A stretch of DNA of 35,491 nucleotides from Acidithiobacillus sp. (lineage in GTDB: Bacteria; Pseudomonadota; Gammaproteobacteria; Acidithiobacillales; Acidithiobacillaceae). The notes under the pieces are model-generated. The model was given only the letters and a program-made list of their open reading frames with translations. It was not told where the DNA came from and did no database searches. Position numbers and translations under genes: made by a program. The stretch lies in contig JAQVDS010000026.1 of assembly GCA_028697715.1 (NCBI GenBank), positions 1-35,491 on the forward strand, written 5' to 3'. Positions within the stretch are counted from its first letter, which is position 1; each line of letters opens with the position of its first letter. Shown piece after piece: positions 22,595 to 31,403 of the stretch.

Positions 22595-23350
22595 TCAGGA
22601 TGCCGCTGCCTCCAGCCGTGCCATCTCTTCTTCACTCAGTTCATAATTGGCGTAGACGTTCTGCACGTCGTCATTTTCCTCCAGAAACTCGATCAGGCGC
22701 AGGAGCTTTTCCGCATCCTCGCCGCTGACTTCAATGGTGTTTTCGGGGATCATGGTGATTTCGCTATCTTCGGATTGTAGACCGGCGTCTGTCAGTGACT
22801 GGGTCACTGCGTGCAGGTCGGTGGCCGCGGTGTATACGGCGATCCGTTCTCCCTCGTTGACCACATCCTCTGCCCCGGCCTCCAGGGCTGCCTCCAGAAT
22901 ACGGTCTTCATCGGCATCGGCAGGGAAGGTGATCAAGCCCAGCTTTTTGAATTGATAGGCTACCGAACCCGCGTTGCCCATATTGCCGCCGCGCTTGGAA
23001 AAGATGTGGCGAATCTCGGCTACCGTGCGCACCTTGTTGTCGGTCATGGTCTCCACCAGGATGGCGACGCCACCGGGGCCGTAGCCCTCATAGGTGACCT
23101 CCTCGTAGTCCACGCCCTCCAGCTCTCCGGTGCCCCGCTTGACGGCGCGCTCCACGGTATCCTTGGCCATATTGGCCGCATAGGCCTTGTCGAGGGCGAG
23201 ACGCAGCCGAGAGTTGCTGCCCGGGTCACCGCCACCGGCGCGCGCCGCCACGGTAATTTCGCGAATGAGGCGAGTAAAGATCTTGCCTCGTTTAGCGTCT
23301 TTGAGTGCCTTCTTGAATTTGATGGTGGACCATTTGCTATGACCGGACAT
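22595..23350 (-). CDS. yebC: YebC/PmpR-family regulator or translation factor
   Basis: 251 aa from ATG 23350, with AGGAG about 7 bp upstream. It begins with the family signature MSGHSKWSTIKFKKALKDAK and has RLRLALDKAYAANMAKDTVERAVKRGTG and VTYEGYGPGGVAILVE. YebC-type proteins are described as DNA-binding regulators and, for some members, as ribosome-associated factors that help translate proline stretches. The place upstream of ruvC is the common one. TolA in this window is Pro-rich, but a link is only speculative. Confidence 0.95.
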   Translation of the reverse strand: MSGHSKWSTIKFKKALKDAKRGKIFTRLIREITVAARAGGGDPGSNSRLRLALDKAYAANMAKDTVERAVKRGTGELEGVDYEEVTYEGYGPGGVAILVETMTDNKVRTVAEIRHIFSKRGGNMGNAGSVAYQFKKLGLITFPADADEDRILEAALEAGAEDVVNEGERIAVYTAATDLHAVTQSLTDAGLQSEDSEITMIPENTIEVSGEDAEKLLRLIEFLEENDDVQNVYANYELSEEEMARLEAAAS

Positions 23351-23415
23351 ACCCAACTCCTAAACCTTCACAACTCGCTGATAGCGCGCATGATAGCCCA
23401 AATACCACGCAAACG

Positions 23416-24021
23416 TCATGCCAGGGTGGTGATGGCGCTGCGCGTCGCACCGAGGATCTCGCCGGCATCGGCATCCGGATGAAAATGCAGGGGAACTCCG
23501 TAGCGCAGCACGGGATGCTGGCGCCGCAGCCAGGTCTGCCAATCGGAGGAATGCTGACGCACCCCCAGGACGCGGGCGGGGACGACCGGCGCCGCGCTCT
23601 CACGTACCAGCCAGGCCAGGCCCTTTTCCATCCCTTCCCGGGCAATGCCGCCTTCGGGAAAAATGCCGAGAACCCGCCCGGCCTGCAATAGCCGACGCGC
23701 CTGCAGCAGCGCGCGCAGGTCGCGACCATCGCGTCGCACCGGGATGCACGCGCTCAGGTCCAGCCACGGGCGCAGCCAGCGGAGATCGTAGTATTCCTGT
23801 GCCACCAGAAAGGAAATCAGGCGCTGATTGCTGGCGATAAGAAGCAGGGGGTCAAGCACCGAAAGGTGATTGCAGGCGATGATGGCGGCGCCGGACACCG
23901 GAACCGTGCTGGCGTCCCAATAGCCTCCTTGGTACTGTCGTGCGTAGCAGAGGATTCCCCGATGTACGGCACGTTGTGAAAATGTCCAGTCGCTGCTCTG
24001 ATCGGCGGCAGCCGCCGGCAT
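23416..24021 (-). CDS. PlsC-family 1-acylglycerol-3-phosphate acyltransferase
   Basis: 201 aa from ATG 24021, 8 bp after nadA, without a clear Shine-Dalgarno. The acyltransferase motifs are NHLSVLDP (HxxxxD catalytic pair), then VRRDGRDLRAL and FPEGGIAREG. There is no long N-terminal membrane helix, so it is shorter than typical PlsC (about 240 aa) and may be a peripheral membrane protein. Expected activity is acylation of lysophosphatidate or a related lysophospholipid. Confidence 0.85.
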   Translation of the reverse strand: MPAAAADQSSDWTFSQRAVHRGILCYARQYQGGYWDASTVPVSGAAIIACNHLSVLDPLLLIASNQRLISFLVAQEYYDLRWLRPWLDLSACIPVRRDGRDLRALLQARRLLQAGRVLGIFPEGGIAREGMEKGLAWLVRESAAPVVPARVLGVRQHSSDWQTWLRRQHPVLRYGVPLHFHPDADAGEILGATRSAITTLA

Positions 24022-24029
24022 CGTCGCGC

Positions 24030-25121
24030 TCAGGACTGCTCCAGCATGCGTTGCAGGGCGACGCGTGCCTCTGCGGCGGTCTGTTCGGCTACGCGAATGA
24101 CATTGCGCTCGCGACCGGCGACCAATTCCTCCAGCGTCAGCGCCAACTGCTCCGGGTCGATGCGAAACATGGTCGAGCACATGCAGACCATGGGCGACAT
24201 GAATTCCACTGTCTTCCCCTCGGGGCGCACCTCTTCCGCCAGACGGGTGACGAGGTTGATTTCCGTACCCACCAGCCACTCGCTGCCGGGTTCCGCGGCC
24301 TTCACGGTTTTCAGGATGAAATCCGTGGAGCCGACGGCATCGGCCATGGAACAGACCTCAAAGGCGGCCTCCGGGTGGGCGATAACCTTGCCCTGGGGGT
24401 GTGCGGCGCGCCAGCGTTCGATATGAATGGGCTGGAACATCTGATGTACTGAGCAGTGCCCTTTCCAGAGCAGGATATTCGCCTGGCGAATCTCCTCGGG
24501 AGAGAGCCCTCCCAGAGGCAGCGCGGGATCCCAGACCGGCATCTTTCGCAAGGGAATGCCCAATTGATGTCCACTCCAGCGCCCCAGATGCTGATCGGGA
24601 AAAAAAAAGGCCTTGGGACGCTGGTGGAAGCCCCAGTCCAGGATCTTGCAAGCATTGGATGAGGTGCAGACCGTGCCACCATGGCGCCCACAGAAGGCCT
24701 TGATTTCGGCGCTGGAATTGACATAGGTGACGGGGGTGATCTCCGCATCGGGATCAAGCACGGTGCGCAGTTCCTCCCAGGCGCGCTCCACCTGCTCGAT
24801 ACTTGCCATGTCGGCCATGGCACAGCCCGCCTGTAGGTCGGGCAGGATGCTTTTCTGCTCGGGGCGGCTGAGAATGTCCGCCACCTCAGCCATGAAATGG
24901 ACCCCGCAAAACACAATATATTCGGCATCCAGTTCGGCGGCTGCCCGCGATAGTTGCAGGGAATCGCCATGGAAGTCGGCATGGCGATATACTTCCTCGC
25001 GCTGGTAGTGGTGCCCGAGGATGACGGCACGCTTGCCCAGCGCCGCCTTGGCGACGCGAATTCGGGTATCGACCTCCGCCGCTTCGTTGCGTCCGCGAAA
25101 TTGCACCGTGTCGACCGTCAT
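24030..25121 (-). CDS. nadA: Quinolinate synthase
   Basis: 363 aa from ATG 25121, with GGGGTGG about 5 bp upstream; GTG 25127 is an alternative. It condenses iminoaspartate with dihydroxyacetone phosphate to quinolinate in NAD synthesis, using a 4Fe-4S cluster. Signatures are ILGHHYQREEVYRHADFHGDS, FCGVHFMAEVADIL (Cys72), the Cys in TVCTSSNA, and VCMCSTMFRIDP near the C-terminus. nadB and nadC are not in the window. Confidence 0.97.
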   Translation of the reverse strand: MTVDTVQFRGRNEAAEVDTRIRVAKAALGKRAVILGHHYQREEVYRHADFHGDSLQLSRAAAELDAEYIVFCGVHFMAEVADILSRPEQKSILPDLQAGCAMADMASIEQVERAWEELRTVLDPDAEITPVTYVNSSAEIKAFCGRHGGTVCTSSNACKILDWGFHQRPKAFFFPDQHLGRWSGHQLGIPLRKMPVWDPALPLGGLSPEEIRQANILLWKGHCSVHQMFQPIHIERWRAAHPQGKVIAHPEAAFEVCSMADAVGSTDFILKTVKAAEPGSEWLVGTEINLVTRLAEEVRPEGKTVEFMSPMVCMCSTMFRIDPEQLALTLEELVAGRERNVIRVAEQTAAEARVALQRMLEQS

Positions 25122-25160
25122 TGCCACCCCCGTCCGATCATCCGCACTAACACTACCAAG

Positions 25161-25610
25161 CTAAGAGGCTACACGCCCGGCGTCAAGATTACCAAAGAGT
25201 CGAATGATGGCGTTGCGGTTGGTCCACGAACCGCAGCGTTCCGCCGCTTCGGTGGGGGATAGCCAAGCAAAGGCGCAATGCTCCTCCGGCCGCAGGCGTG
25301 GCGTTTCCGTCCTTGCCAGACAGAGAGTGAAGATTCGCTCCTCGTTTTCTTTTACTCCTGGCGCATAGCGCTCCGACCAGGGCGGAACGATGGGAAAACG
25401 GTTACGCACGCCGGTGTCGATCAGACCCGTGGCGGCAAAACCGGTTTCCTCGCGCAGCTCCCGCTCTGCCGCTTGTTGCCAGTTTTCTCCCGCTTCGAGG
25501 CTGCCGGTGACCGACTGCCAAAAACCTTGAGGCCGTACTCGTTCCAGCAGCAGCACTTGGGTTGCGGTATGAACAAGAACGAGTACTGACTTAGGGATTT
25601 TGTAGTCCAT
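25161..25610 (-). CDS. nudB: Dihydroneopterin triphosphate diphosphatase (Nudix)
   Basis: 149 aa from ATG 25610, overlapping the end of aspS by 20 bp. The Nudix box [23 protein letters not shown] fits GX5EX7[22 protein letters not shown] is a close match to E. coli NudB, and the aspS-nudB neighbourhood is the same as in enterobacteria. It would remove pyrophosphate from dihydroneopterin triphosphate in folate synthesis. A general (d)NTP house-cleaning role cannot be excluded. Confidence 0.9.
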   Translation of the reverse strand: MDYKIPKSVLVLVHTATQVLLLERVRPQGFWQSVTGSLEAGENWQQAAERELREETGFAATGLIDTGVRNRFPIVPPWSERYAPGVKENEERIFTLCLARTETPRLRPEEHCAFAWLSPTEAAERCGSWTNRNAIIRLFGNLDAGRVAS

Positions 25611-27381
25611 CTCCCACTCCCGGCCGGAGCCGGATACCAAGCTCCCGCAACTGGCGGTCGGCCACTGGACTGGGTGCTGCGGTGAGCAGGCAACCCGCCT
25701 TTTGCGTCTTGGGGAAAGCGATGACGTCGCGAATGCTATCACTGCCACTCATCAACATCACCAGGCGATCGAGTCCGAAGGCCATGCCGCCATGGGGTGG
25801 TGCACCAAAGCGTAATGCATCGAGCAGAAAGGCGAACTTGTCCTGCGCTTCCTCGGGTCCGATTCCCAGAGCCGCGAAGACCTCCTTTTGCACCTCCTCA
25901 CGATGGATGCGAATGCTCCCGCCACCAATCTCGTTACCGTTCAGTACCAGATCATAGGCGCGAGCGAGGGCGTGTTCCGGATCCGTTCGCAGTGTTGCCA
26001 GATCGGTGGACTGGGGCGCGGTAAAGGGGTGATGGGTGGAGCTCCAGCGCTCCTCTTTCTCGTCAAACTCGAACATCGGAAAGTCGGTGATCCAGACTGG
26101 TTTCCATCCTGCCTGTACGAGCCCGAGATCCGCCCCGACGCGGTTGCGCAGGTTACCCAGGGCCTCGTTGACGATCTTGGCGTGGTCGGCCCCAAAGAAG
26201 AGGATGTCGCCATCCTCGGCGCCACTACGCTGCAGGATCTCTTGCAATACGGGTTCAGGCAGGAATTTGACGATGGGCGACTGCAGGCCCGCGGCCCCCG
26301 AAGCCAGATCATTGACCTTGATCCAGGCCAACCCCTTGGCGCCATAGATGGAGACAAACTCGGTGTAGCCATCGATCTGTGCCCGGCTGAGACTCGCCCC
26401 ACCGGGCACCCGCAGGCAGGCCACGCGGCCACGCGGTGCATCGGCAGCAGCGCGAAAGACCTTGAATTCGACACTGCGCATCAGATCGGTCAGCTCGGTG
26501 AGCTCCAGCGGGTTGCGCAGGTCGGGGCGATCCACGCCAAAACGCTGCATGGCCTCGCCATAGGTCATGTGTGGGAAGGGGTCTGGCAATTCTGTCTGCA
26601 AGACGTCACGGAATAAGCCGCGAATCATTGGCTCAGCCAGAGCCATGACGTCTTTCTCTTCGACGAAAGACAGCTCGATGTCGATCTGCGTAAACTCCGG
26701 TTGCCGATCAGCGCGCAAATCCTCGTCACGGAAACACTTGGTAATCTGGTAGTAGCGATCAAATCCCGCCACCATCAACAGCTGTTTGAAGAGTTGCGGG
26801 CTTTGCGGCAGGGCGAAGAATTCCCCCGGGTAGGTGCGCGAGGGTACTAGATAGTCGCGCGCACCCTCGGGTGTGGAGCGCGTCAGTACCGGGGTTTCCA
26901 CATCGATACAGCCGGCTGCATCAAGGTAATTGCGCACGTAGCGCGTGATCTGATGGCGCAGGCGCAGATTGTGCAGCATCTGCGGTCGTCGCAGATCGAG
27001 ATAGCGATATTGCAGACGCAGGTTCTCGCTGATGCCCTCTTCATCCAGAGGAAAGGGCAGGGCATCGGAGCGGCTCAAAATTTCGATTTCCTGCGCTAGA
27101 ATCTCCACCTTGCCGCTGGGCAGCTGCGGATTTTCCGTCCCAGCAGGGCGCGCCCGCACCTTACCGACCACCCGCACGACAAATTCCGAGCGACAGTCTT
27201 CGGCGCTGGCAAAGGCCGCTGGGCGATCGGGATCGACCACCACCTGCACCAGACCCTCACGATCGCGCAGATCGAGAAAGATCACTCCGCCGTGGTCGCG
27301 CCGCCGTTGTACCCAAGCGCAAAGGGTGACCGACTCGCCGATTTGTTGTTCTGTGACCTGGTGACAATAATGACTGCGCAT
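25591..27381 (-). CDS. aspS: Aspartyl-tRNA synthetase, probably non-discriminating
   Basis: 596 aa, the bacterial-type length. The N-terminal OB-fold anticodon domain (1-105) is followed by the class II catalytic core (KYRYLDLR-like [42 protein letters not shown]), the GAD insertion and motif 3 (AFGLDRL). His30 (RRRDHGG) and Gly81 (RPAGTEN) match the residues reported for non-discriminating bacterial AspRS such as that of Pseudomonas aeruginosa, where E. coli has Leu and Lys. It should therefore charge both tRNA-Asp and tRNA-Asn, with GatCAB finishing Asn-tRNA. Confidence 0.96.
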   Translation of the reverse strand: MRSHYCHQVTEQQIGESVTLCAWVQRRRDHGGVIFLDLRDREGLVQVVVDPDRPAAFASAEDCRSEFVVRVVGKVRARPAGTENPQLPSGKVEILAQEIEILSRSDALPFPLDEEGISENLRLQYRYLDLRRPQMLHNLRLRHQITRYVRNYLDAAGCIDVETPVLTRSTPEGARDYLVPSRTYPGEFFALPQSPQLFKQLLMVAGFDRYYQITKCFRDEDLRADRQPEFTQIDIELSFVEEKDVMALAEPMIRGLFRDVLQTELPDPFPHMTYGEAMQRFGVDRPDLRNPLELTELTDLMRSVEFKVFRAAADAPRGRVACLRVPGGASLSRAQIDGYTEFVSIYGAKGLAWIKVNDLASGAAGLQSPIVKFLPEPVLQEILQRSGAEDGDILFFGADHAKIVNEALGNLRNRVGADLGLVQAGWKPVWITDFPMFEFDEKEERWSSTHHPFTAPQSTDLATLRTDPEHALARAYDLVLNGNEIGGGSIRIHREEVQKEVFAALGIGPEEAQDKFAFLLDALRFGAPPHGGMAFGLDRLVMLMSGSDSIRDVIAFPKTQKAGCLLTAAPSPVADRQLRELGIRLRPGVGDGLQNP

Positions 27382-27396
27382 AGGGTGTATCCTGGC

Positions 27397-27422
27397 AAAA
27401 AAATGAGGGCCCGACCGGGCCC
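27397..27422 (-). terminator. Rho-independent terminator between fmdB and aspS
   Basis: On the minus strand GGGCCC (27422-27417), loop GGTC and GGGCCC (27412-27407) are followed within 3 nt by seven Ts (27403-27397). It lies only 16 bp before the aspS start codon. It may end the fmdB transcript or attenuate read-through into aspS. Confidence 0.6.
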
Positions 27423-27451
27423 GCTAATGGTGTCGCTCCCGACGCCCTACG

Positions 27452-27712
27452 TCAATGACAGGCGCAGGCGCCGCCCGCGCAAGGAGGTGCCGCGCTGGTG
27501 CCGCCCTCCTCGCTCTTGGTCGTTTTGCTGGAACCCTTGAAATCTGTTTCGTACCAGCCGCTGCCCTTCAGGGCAAAACCGCCAGCGCTGAGCTGCCGCT
27601 CCAATCCAGGCTTGCCGCAGGCCGGACAATCTACCAGGCGCGGGTCAGACATTTTTTGCTCAGCGCTGAGCTGATGCCCGCATTCCTTGCATACATATTC
27701 ATAAGTTGGCAT
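27452..27712 (-). CDS. FmdB-family zinc-ribbon protein
   Basis: 86 aa from ATG 27712. Begins MPTYEYVCKECGHQLSAEQK, with the zinc-ribbon pairs CKEC (8-11) and CPAC (about 29-32), then the family segment GGFALKGSGWYETDFK. The tail is Ser/Gly-rich and ends in extra Cys and His (CAGGACACH). FmdB-type proteins are often encoded just before aspS, as here. The biochemical role is not established. Confidence 0.9.
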   Translation of the reverse strand: MPTYEYVCKECGHQLSAEQKMSDPRLVDCPACGKPGLERQLSAGGFALKGSGWYETDFKGSSKTTKSEEGGTSAAPPCAGGACACH

Positions 27713-27831
27713 CGATGCTACTCCTTTCCTGTACCAATCAGCATATTATAAATATGTACTCGCTCTTGCCAATGCAAGGGAGTACCATCTGCCCGCCACA
27801 TTCTTTCTCGTCGTTTTCGAGGTACACAGAT

Positions 27832-28488
27832 TTGCTTGGCGCTGACATCCATGGCGCGTTGCGCACCCTCATCGCACTGCTCGCAATTCTCAATCCCATT
27901 GGAGCAGTCCCCATCTTCATCGCCCTCACCAACGATGAGAGTCCAGAGCAACGCCTGCAGACCGCCAAGATGGCGGCGCGTGCGGTGGCGGTGGTGCTCC
28001 TGATTTCTGCCTTTCTGGGGGAATACATCCTGCATTTCTTCGGGATCAGCATCGCTGCTTTTCAGGTCGCTGGTGGGATGATCCTGATGTTGCTCGCGTT
28101 CAATATGCTGCAGGCCAAGTCGGGGGGACGGTACAAGCATACCCCGGAAGAGGCGGCAGAGGGTATGCAGAAGGAGGCGGTGGCGGTAGTGCCCTTGGCC
28201 ATTCCCCTGCTCGCCGGACCGGGCACCATGGTTACCGTCATCATCGCCCACAATCGCAGCGATAGCTGGTTGGCTAGCGGCCTGCTGATTGTCGATATCC
28301 TGATCATCAGTCTGGTGGCGTATGCTGCCCTGCGCCTTGCCGAGCCCCTGAGCCAGAGAATGGGGGTAACCGGAATCAATATCTCGACGCGGATTTTTGG
28401 ATTGATCCTGGCCGCCATTGCGGTCACCTTTCTTGCGAATGGCTTGTCCACCCTTTTCCCCGGTCTGCACGCTGCTGCCATCTCATAA
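27832..28488 (+). CDS. MarC-family integral membrane protein
   Basis: 218 aa from TTG 27832, preceded by GAGG at 27819-27822. This gives the usual family length; ATGs at 27772 and 27754 are in frame but add a polar, non-homologous leader without a ribosome site. About six membrane helices. Family signatures are LLAILNPIGAVPIFIALT near the N-terminus and AIPLLAGPGTM in the middle. Once linked to antibiotic resistance, its function remains unknown. The start is uncertain, the family secure. Confidence 0.85.
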   Translation: MLGADIHGALRTLIALLAILNPIGAVPIFIALTNDESPEQRLQTAKMAARAVAVVLLISAFLGEYILHFFGISIAAFQVAGGMILMLLAFNMLQAKSGGRYKHTPEEAAEGMQKEAVAVVPLAIPLLAGPGTMVTVIIAHNRSDSWLASGLLIVDILIISLVAYAALRLAEPLSQRMGVTGINISTRIFGLILAAIAVTFLANGLSTLFPGLHAAAIS

Positions 28489-28572
28489 AGGAATCTAAAT
28501 CGCATATCAGACGCTGTTGTTGGTCAGAAAGCTCCTGTTTTGTGTACCATAATAATTAGCTGAGGGAACCGC

Positions 28573-28632
28573 ATGCCAGCGTTTTCTGGGCCGGATCAGG
28601 CCACAGGCACACGTTGTTTGGTAAGAATTTGA
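28573..28632 (+). CDS. 19-aa leader ORF in frame with the MshEN-DUF202 gene
   Basis: ATG 28573 has a strong Shine-Dalgarno (GAGGGA at 28562-28567) and reads MPAFSGPDQATGTRCLVRI before TGA 28630-28632. The following gene continues in the same frame 9 bp later. It may be a translated leader whose termination site overlaps the next gene's GAGG (28631-28634), or the true N-terminus of that gene interrupted by a stop codon. Confidence 0.4.
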   Translation: MPAFSGPDQATGTRCLVRI

Positions 28633-28641
28633 GGTACGACG

Positions 28642-30171
28642 ATTAACGCACAAGTACAAGAAAAAGATCTGCAACTCCAGGAGCTGTCTGCTCGCTATGA
28701 CTGGCCCACGGTCGAGTACGACGAATCGCTGACCGCTTCCGCCGCCATTTTGCGCCGACTGAATGTCGATTCACTGCGCGACGAATTATGGTTGCCCATC
28801 CGCTGGGATGATGACAGCGCTGAAGTCATCGTTTGCAACCCGGAAGATCCGCAGCTCATAGAGCACATCCGCAGCTCTTTGGGGGTGCGGGAACTCCGCT
28901 TTCGGGTGACGACGCCGTCGGATCTCGTGCGTCTGATCGAAAACAGTGCGGACCTCAACGAGCATTTCCCCGTGTATGCCGGGCGTACACCCCTGGCCAA
29001 GGTGCGCACCTATCTGGCCGGGTTGCGTACCCGCTATTCAGCGCAGAGGACACAGTTTGCCCGCAGTCGCACCGGCTTGGCGTTGGCGCGCACGGGACTC
29101 ACCTTCATCACCATCGCAGTTGCGTTTCTGCGCCTGTTTGGCGCTGGCGACCTGTTGATTTTCGAAATACCACTGCTCCTCTTCGGCATCCTCGCCATCG
29201 TCGATGGCCTGCTGTGGTATTTTCCGGCACGGGGCGAGTCACGCCGGATCAAGGTCTATCCCCCCTATCCAGTGCCACAGGAATTTACCGCCCTCGCCGT
29301 CGTCGATCCGGGGGGCGCGATGACGTTTCAGCGCAGCGCCATCGTCGCCGGTAGTACGGCGTTACGGCAAGACTGGGATGCCCTCTCGCCAGTAGAGCGG
29401 CGCCGCTTCCTGGCCAACGACCGTACCAACCTCGCCGAAGAGCGAACCATATTGGCCTATCTGCGGGTGATGATGGCCAAGGCCCGCACCGGGCTTGCCT
29501 TTGCACGCACTGGAGTCGCTTTTGCCGGCGTGGGTATTGGTTTTATCCGTAAATTCCCTGCTGGCCCCTGGTCGGTCTTCGACTGGAGCCTCATTCTGAT
29601 CGGCGTGCTGATGTTGATCGAAGGCTTCCTCTGGTACGCGCCCGGGCGCCACGCCGCCAACAGGGCGCTGGCAGCCGTGGCCGAGAAGCGAGATGTCGTT
29701 GGCCCGTGGGACACAATCTTTCCTTCCCGCTGTCTCTATGCGCAGGGCATCGATCCGGTGGCAGAGGCCAACTCGCCGCAGGCTCAGCCTGGCGTCTTCG
29801 CTACTACCGGGCTCGCCCTGGAGCGCACCACCCTGGCAGACAAACGCAATACCATGTCGCGGCTGCGAACGATCATGGCGCGGGCGCGCACCGGCATGGC
29901 CTTTATCCGTACCGGCTTCAGTGTCATGACCGTGGGTGCCGGCCTTTTCGTGTATTTTCACTTTACCGGCCACGTCGACATTGTCTGGACGCTCTTCGAC
30001 CTTGCCCTGGTCTTGGCCGGGCTGTATCTGATTGGTGATGGTTTACTCTGGTACCTCCCCGCGGAGCGGATCAAACGTCGCTCTGCCTACGTCGACAACG
30101 ACTTCGAAATCGCTGATGCAGACTACAGTCTGCCGCGCAGCGCCTGGAAGCGAGAGCTCTACCGTGAGTGA
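28642..30171 (+). CDS. GspE/MshE N-terminal-like domain fused to three DUF202-like membrane modules
   Basis: 509 aa if started at ATT 28642, the only plausible codon behind a GAGG ribosome site (28631-28634). The next standard-type start, TTG 28750, would cut a segment conserved in the neighbouring gene. Residues about 12-105 match the second half of a GspE/MshE N-terminal domain (LWLPIRWDDDSAEVIVCNPEDPQ). Three membrane modules follow at about 114-200, 259-337 and 390-478. Each has an Arg-Thr ladder (RT at 7-residue steps, then ARTGLA and RTG), two membrane helices and an end like GLLWYxPAxR. Function unknown; see findings. Confidence 0.75.
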   Translation: MNAQVQEKDLQLQELSARYDWPTVEYDESLTASAAILRRLNVDSLRDELWLPIRWDDDSAEVIVCNPEDPQLIEHIRSSLGVRELRFRVTTPSDLVRLIENSADLNEHFPVYAGRTPLAKVRTYLAGLRTRYSAQRTQFARSRTGLALARTGLTFITIAVAFLRLFGAGDLLIFEIPLLLFGILAIVDGLLWYFPARGESRRIKVYPPYPVPQEFTALAVVDPGGAMTFQRSAIVAGSTALRQDWDALSPVERRRFLANDRTNLAEERTILAYLRVMMAKARTGLAFARTGVAFAGVGIGFIRKFPAGPWSVFDWSLILIGVLMLIEGFLWYAPGRHAANRALAAVAEKRDVVGPWDTIFPSRCLYAQGIDPVAEANSPQAQPGVFATTGLALERTTLADKRNTMSRLRTIMARARTGMAFIRTGFSVMTVGAGLFVYFHFTGHVDIVWTLFDLALVLAGLYLIGDGLLWYLPAERIKRRSAYVDNDFEIADADYSLPRSAWKRELYRE

Positions 30172-31348
30172 CGACTTACGCATCTATGATGCCCTGCTCG
30201 ATAGAGGTGTTCTCACCACTGCGGAATTGATGGAGGCAAAGCGTCAGGCGGCTTGGCGTGGCATCGAGCTGGAGCGCGTTCTGCTGAGGGACTTTGCCGT
30301 AGCGCGTTGCGATTTGCTGACTGCGCTGGCAAAGCGTTACGGCTGCGCCTTCGCGCAATACGACGAGCGCTTGCCGATCCCTACCGAGCTCTTCGCAGGC
30401 CTGGATGCCAAGCTACTGCGAATGAATCTCTGGTTTCCGCTGCGGCGCGTCGACGACACGGTCATCATTGCCGCAGCCGATCCCAGCAATGAAGCGATGC
30501 GAGAAGAGGTACGGCGACTCATTCTCGCGCCGCACTACGAGTTTCGTGTTGCCCTACGCGAAGACATCCGCTGGTATATCCAGGACTACCTGCATGCCGA
30601 AGCATCGTTTCTCATCGGCATCGAACGCACGGGGCTTGCCTACTGGCGCAACACCATGGCGCATTGGCGCACCAAGCTGGCGGCACATCGTACGGCCCAT
30701 GCCCGCGCGCGGACATCAATGAAGCTCCTGCGCTGGGGCTTGACCCTGGTGGCCATATCCAGTGTAGTCTCGCATTTTCCGCACTCATTTCTGGCTCCCT
30801 ACCACTTGCCCATCTTGCTCTCGGGTGCGGTGCTGGCCGGTTTCGGATTGCTTGATTATCTCCAGGTGCGACGAGCGCGTATGGACTTGCCGTGCCAACG
30901 CGCGCTGATCGATATCACCACGCAAAATATCCGCTTTACCGAGCGTTATCATCTCCCCGAAGCGCCCATGGAAGCCGAGGACCAATCGGCGCTTGCCAAG
31001 CTCGCTGCCGCAATTCCCAACTACTGTTCGGTGTTGCGTCCGGTGCCCGCGAGTAAGGAACGCACCCATCTGGCGCGAGAACGCAATATCCTCGCCGCGC
31101 AACGGACTATCGCGGCCAGCCATCGTACCTCCTACGCTAGAGCCAGAACGGGGTTGTCCCTGATTCGTACGGGTGTTTCCTTCGTCGGCCTGGGCATTGC
31201 CATGCACAAGCTGCTGAATGCCAGCGCCTATAGTTTTACCGACTATGTTCTCATTGGCGCAGGATGTCTGATGTTCATCGATGGGCTTCTCTGGTACCTG
31301 CCCGCACGTCGTCTCAAATATGGTATCGGCCGCGACAGTAAACCTTGA
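30164..31348 (+). CDS. MshEN-type domain fused to two DUF202-like membrane modules
   Basis: 394 aa from GTG 30164, overlapping the preceding stop by 8 bp, so both are co-translated. Residues about 5-140 form a complete GspE/MshE N-terminal domain. Its two helical motifs RIYDALLDRGVLTTAELMEAK and ELERVLLRDFAVARCDLLTAL resemble the RLGxxLxxxGxxxxxxLxxxL pattern that binds c-di-GMP in MshE; a strand-helix half then has LWFPLRRVDDTVIIAAADP. Modules at about 153-236 and 298-383 carry Arg-Thr ladders and paired membrane helices. The first module is degenerate (ends GLLDYLQVRR). No ATPase domain is present. Confidence 0.85.
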   Translation: MSDDLRIYDALLDRGVLTTAELMEAKRQAAWRGIELERVLLRDFAVARCDLLTALAKRYGCAFAQYDERLPIPTELFAGLDAKLLRMNLWFPLRRVDDTVIIAAADPSNEAMREEVRRLILAPHYEFRVALREDIRWYIQDYLHAEASFLIGIERTGLAYWRNTMAHWRTKLAAHRTAHARARTSMKLLRWGLTLVAISSVVSHFPHSFLAPYHLPILLSGAVLAGFGLLDYLQVRRARMDLPCQRALIDITTQNIRFTERYHLPEAPMEAEDQSALAKLAAAIPNYCSVLRPVPASKERTHLARERNILAAQRTIAASHRTSYARARTGLSLIRTGVSFVGLGIAMHKLLNASAYSFTDYVLIGAGCLMFIDGLLWYLPARRLKYGIGRDSKP

Positions 31349-31351
31349 CCT

Positions 31352-31379
31352 AAAAAAGGTGGTCAGATATCGACCACCT
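31352..31379 (-). terminator. Rho-independent terminator after the porin-DsrE operon
   Basis: AGGTGGTC (31357-31364) pairs perfectly with GACCACCT (31372-31379) around a 7-nt loop. On the minus strand the hairpin is followed by a T-run (31357-31352). It lies 24 bp after the DsrE-like gene. It could also act weakly on the plus-strand gene that ends at 31348. Confidence 0.75.
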
Positions 31380-31403
31380 CAAGCGGGCTGAGAAAGCCTG
31401 AAA

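Noticed and set aside
28695..29009. Minus-strand ORF over the N-terminus of the first MshEN-DUF202 gene
   Set aside because: The plus-strand frame shows homology to the neighbouring paralogue; the minus frame is Ser/Arg-rich and unrecognisable.
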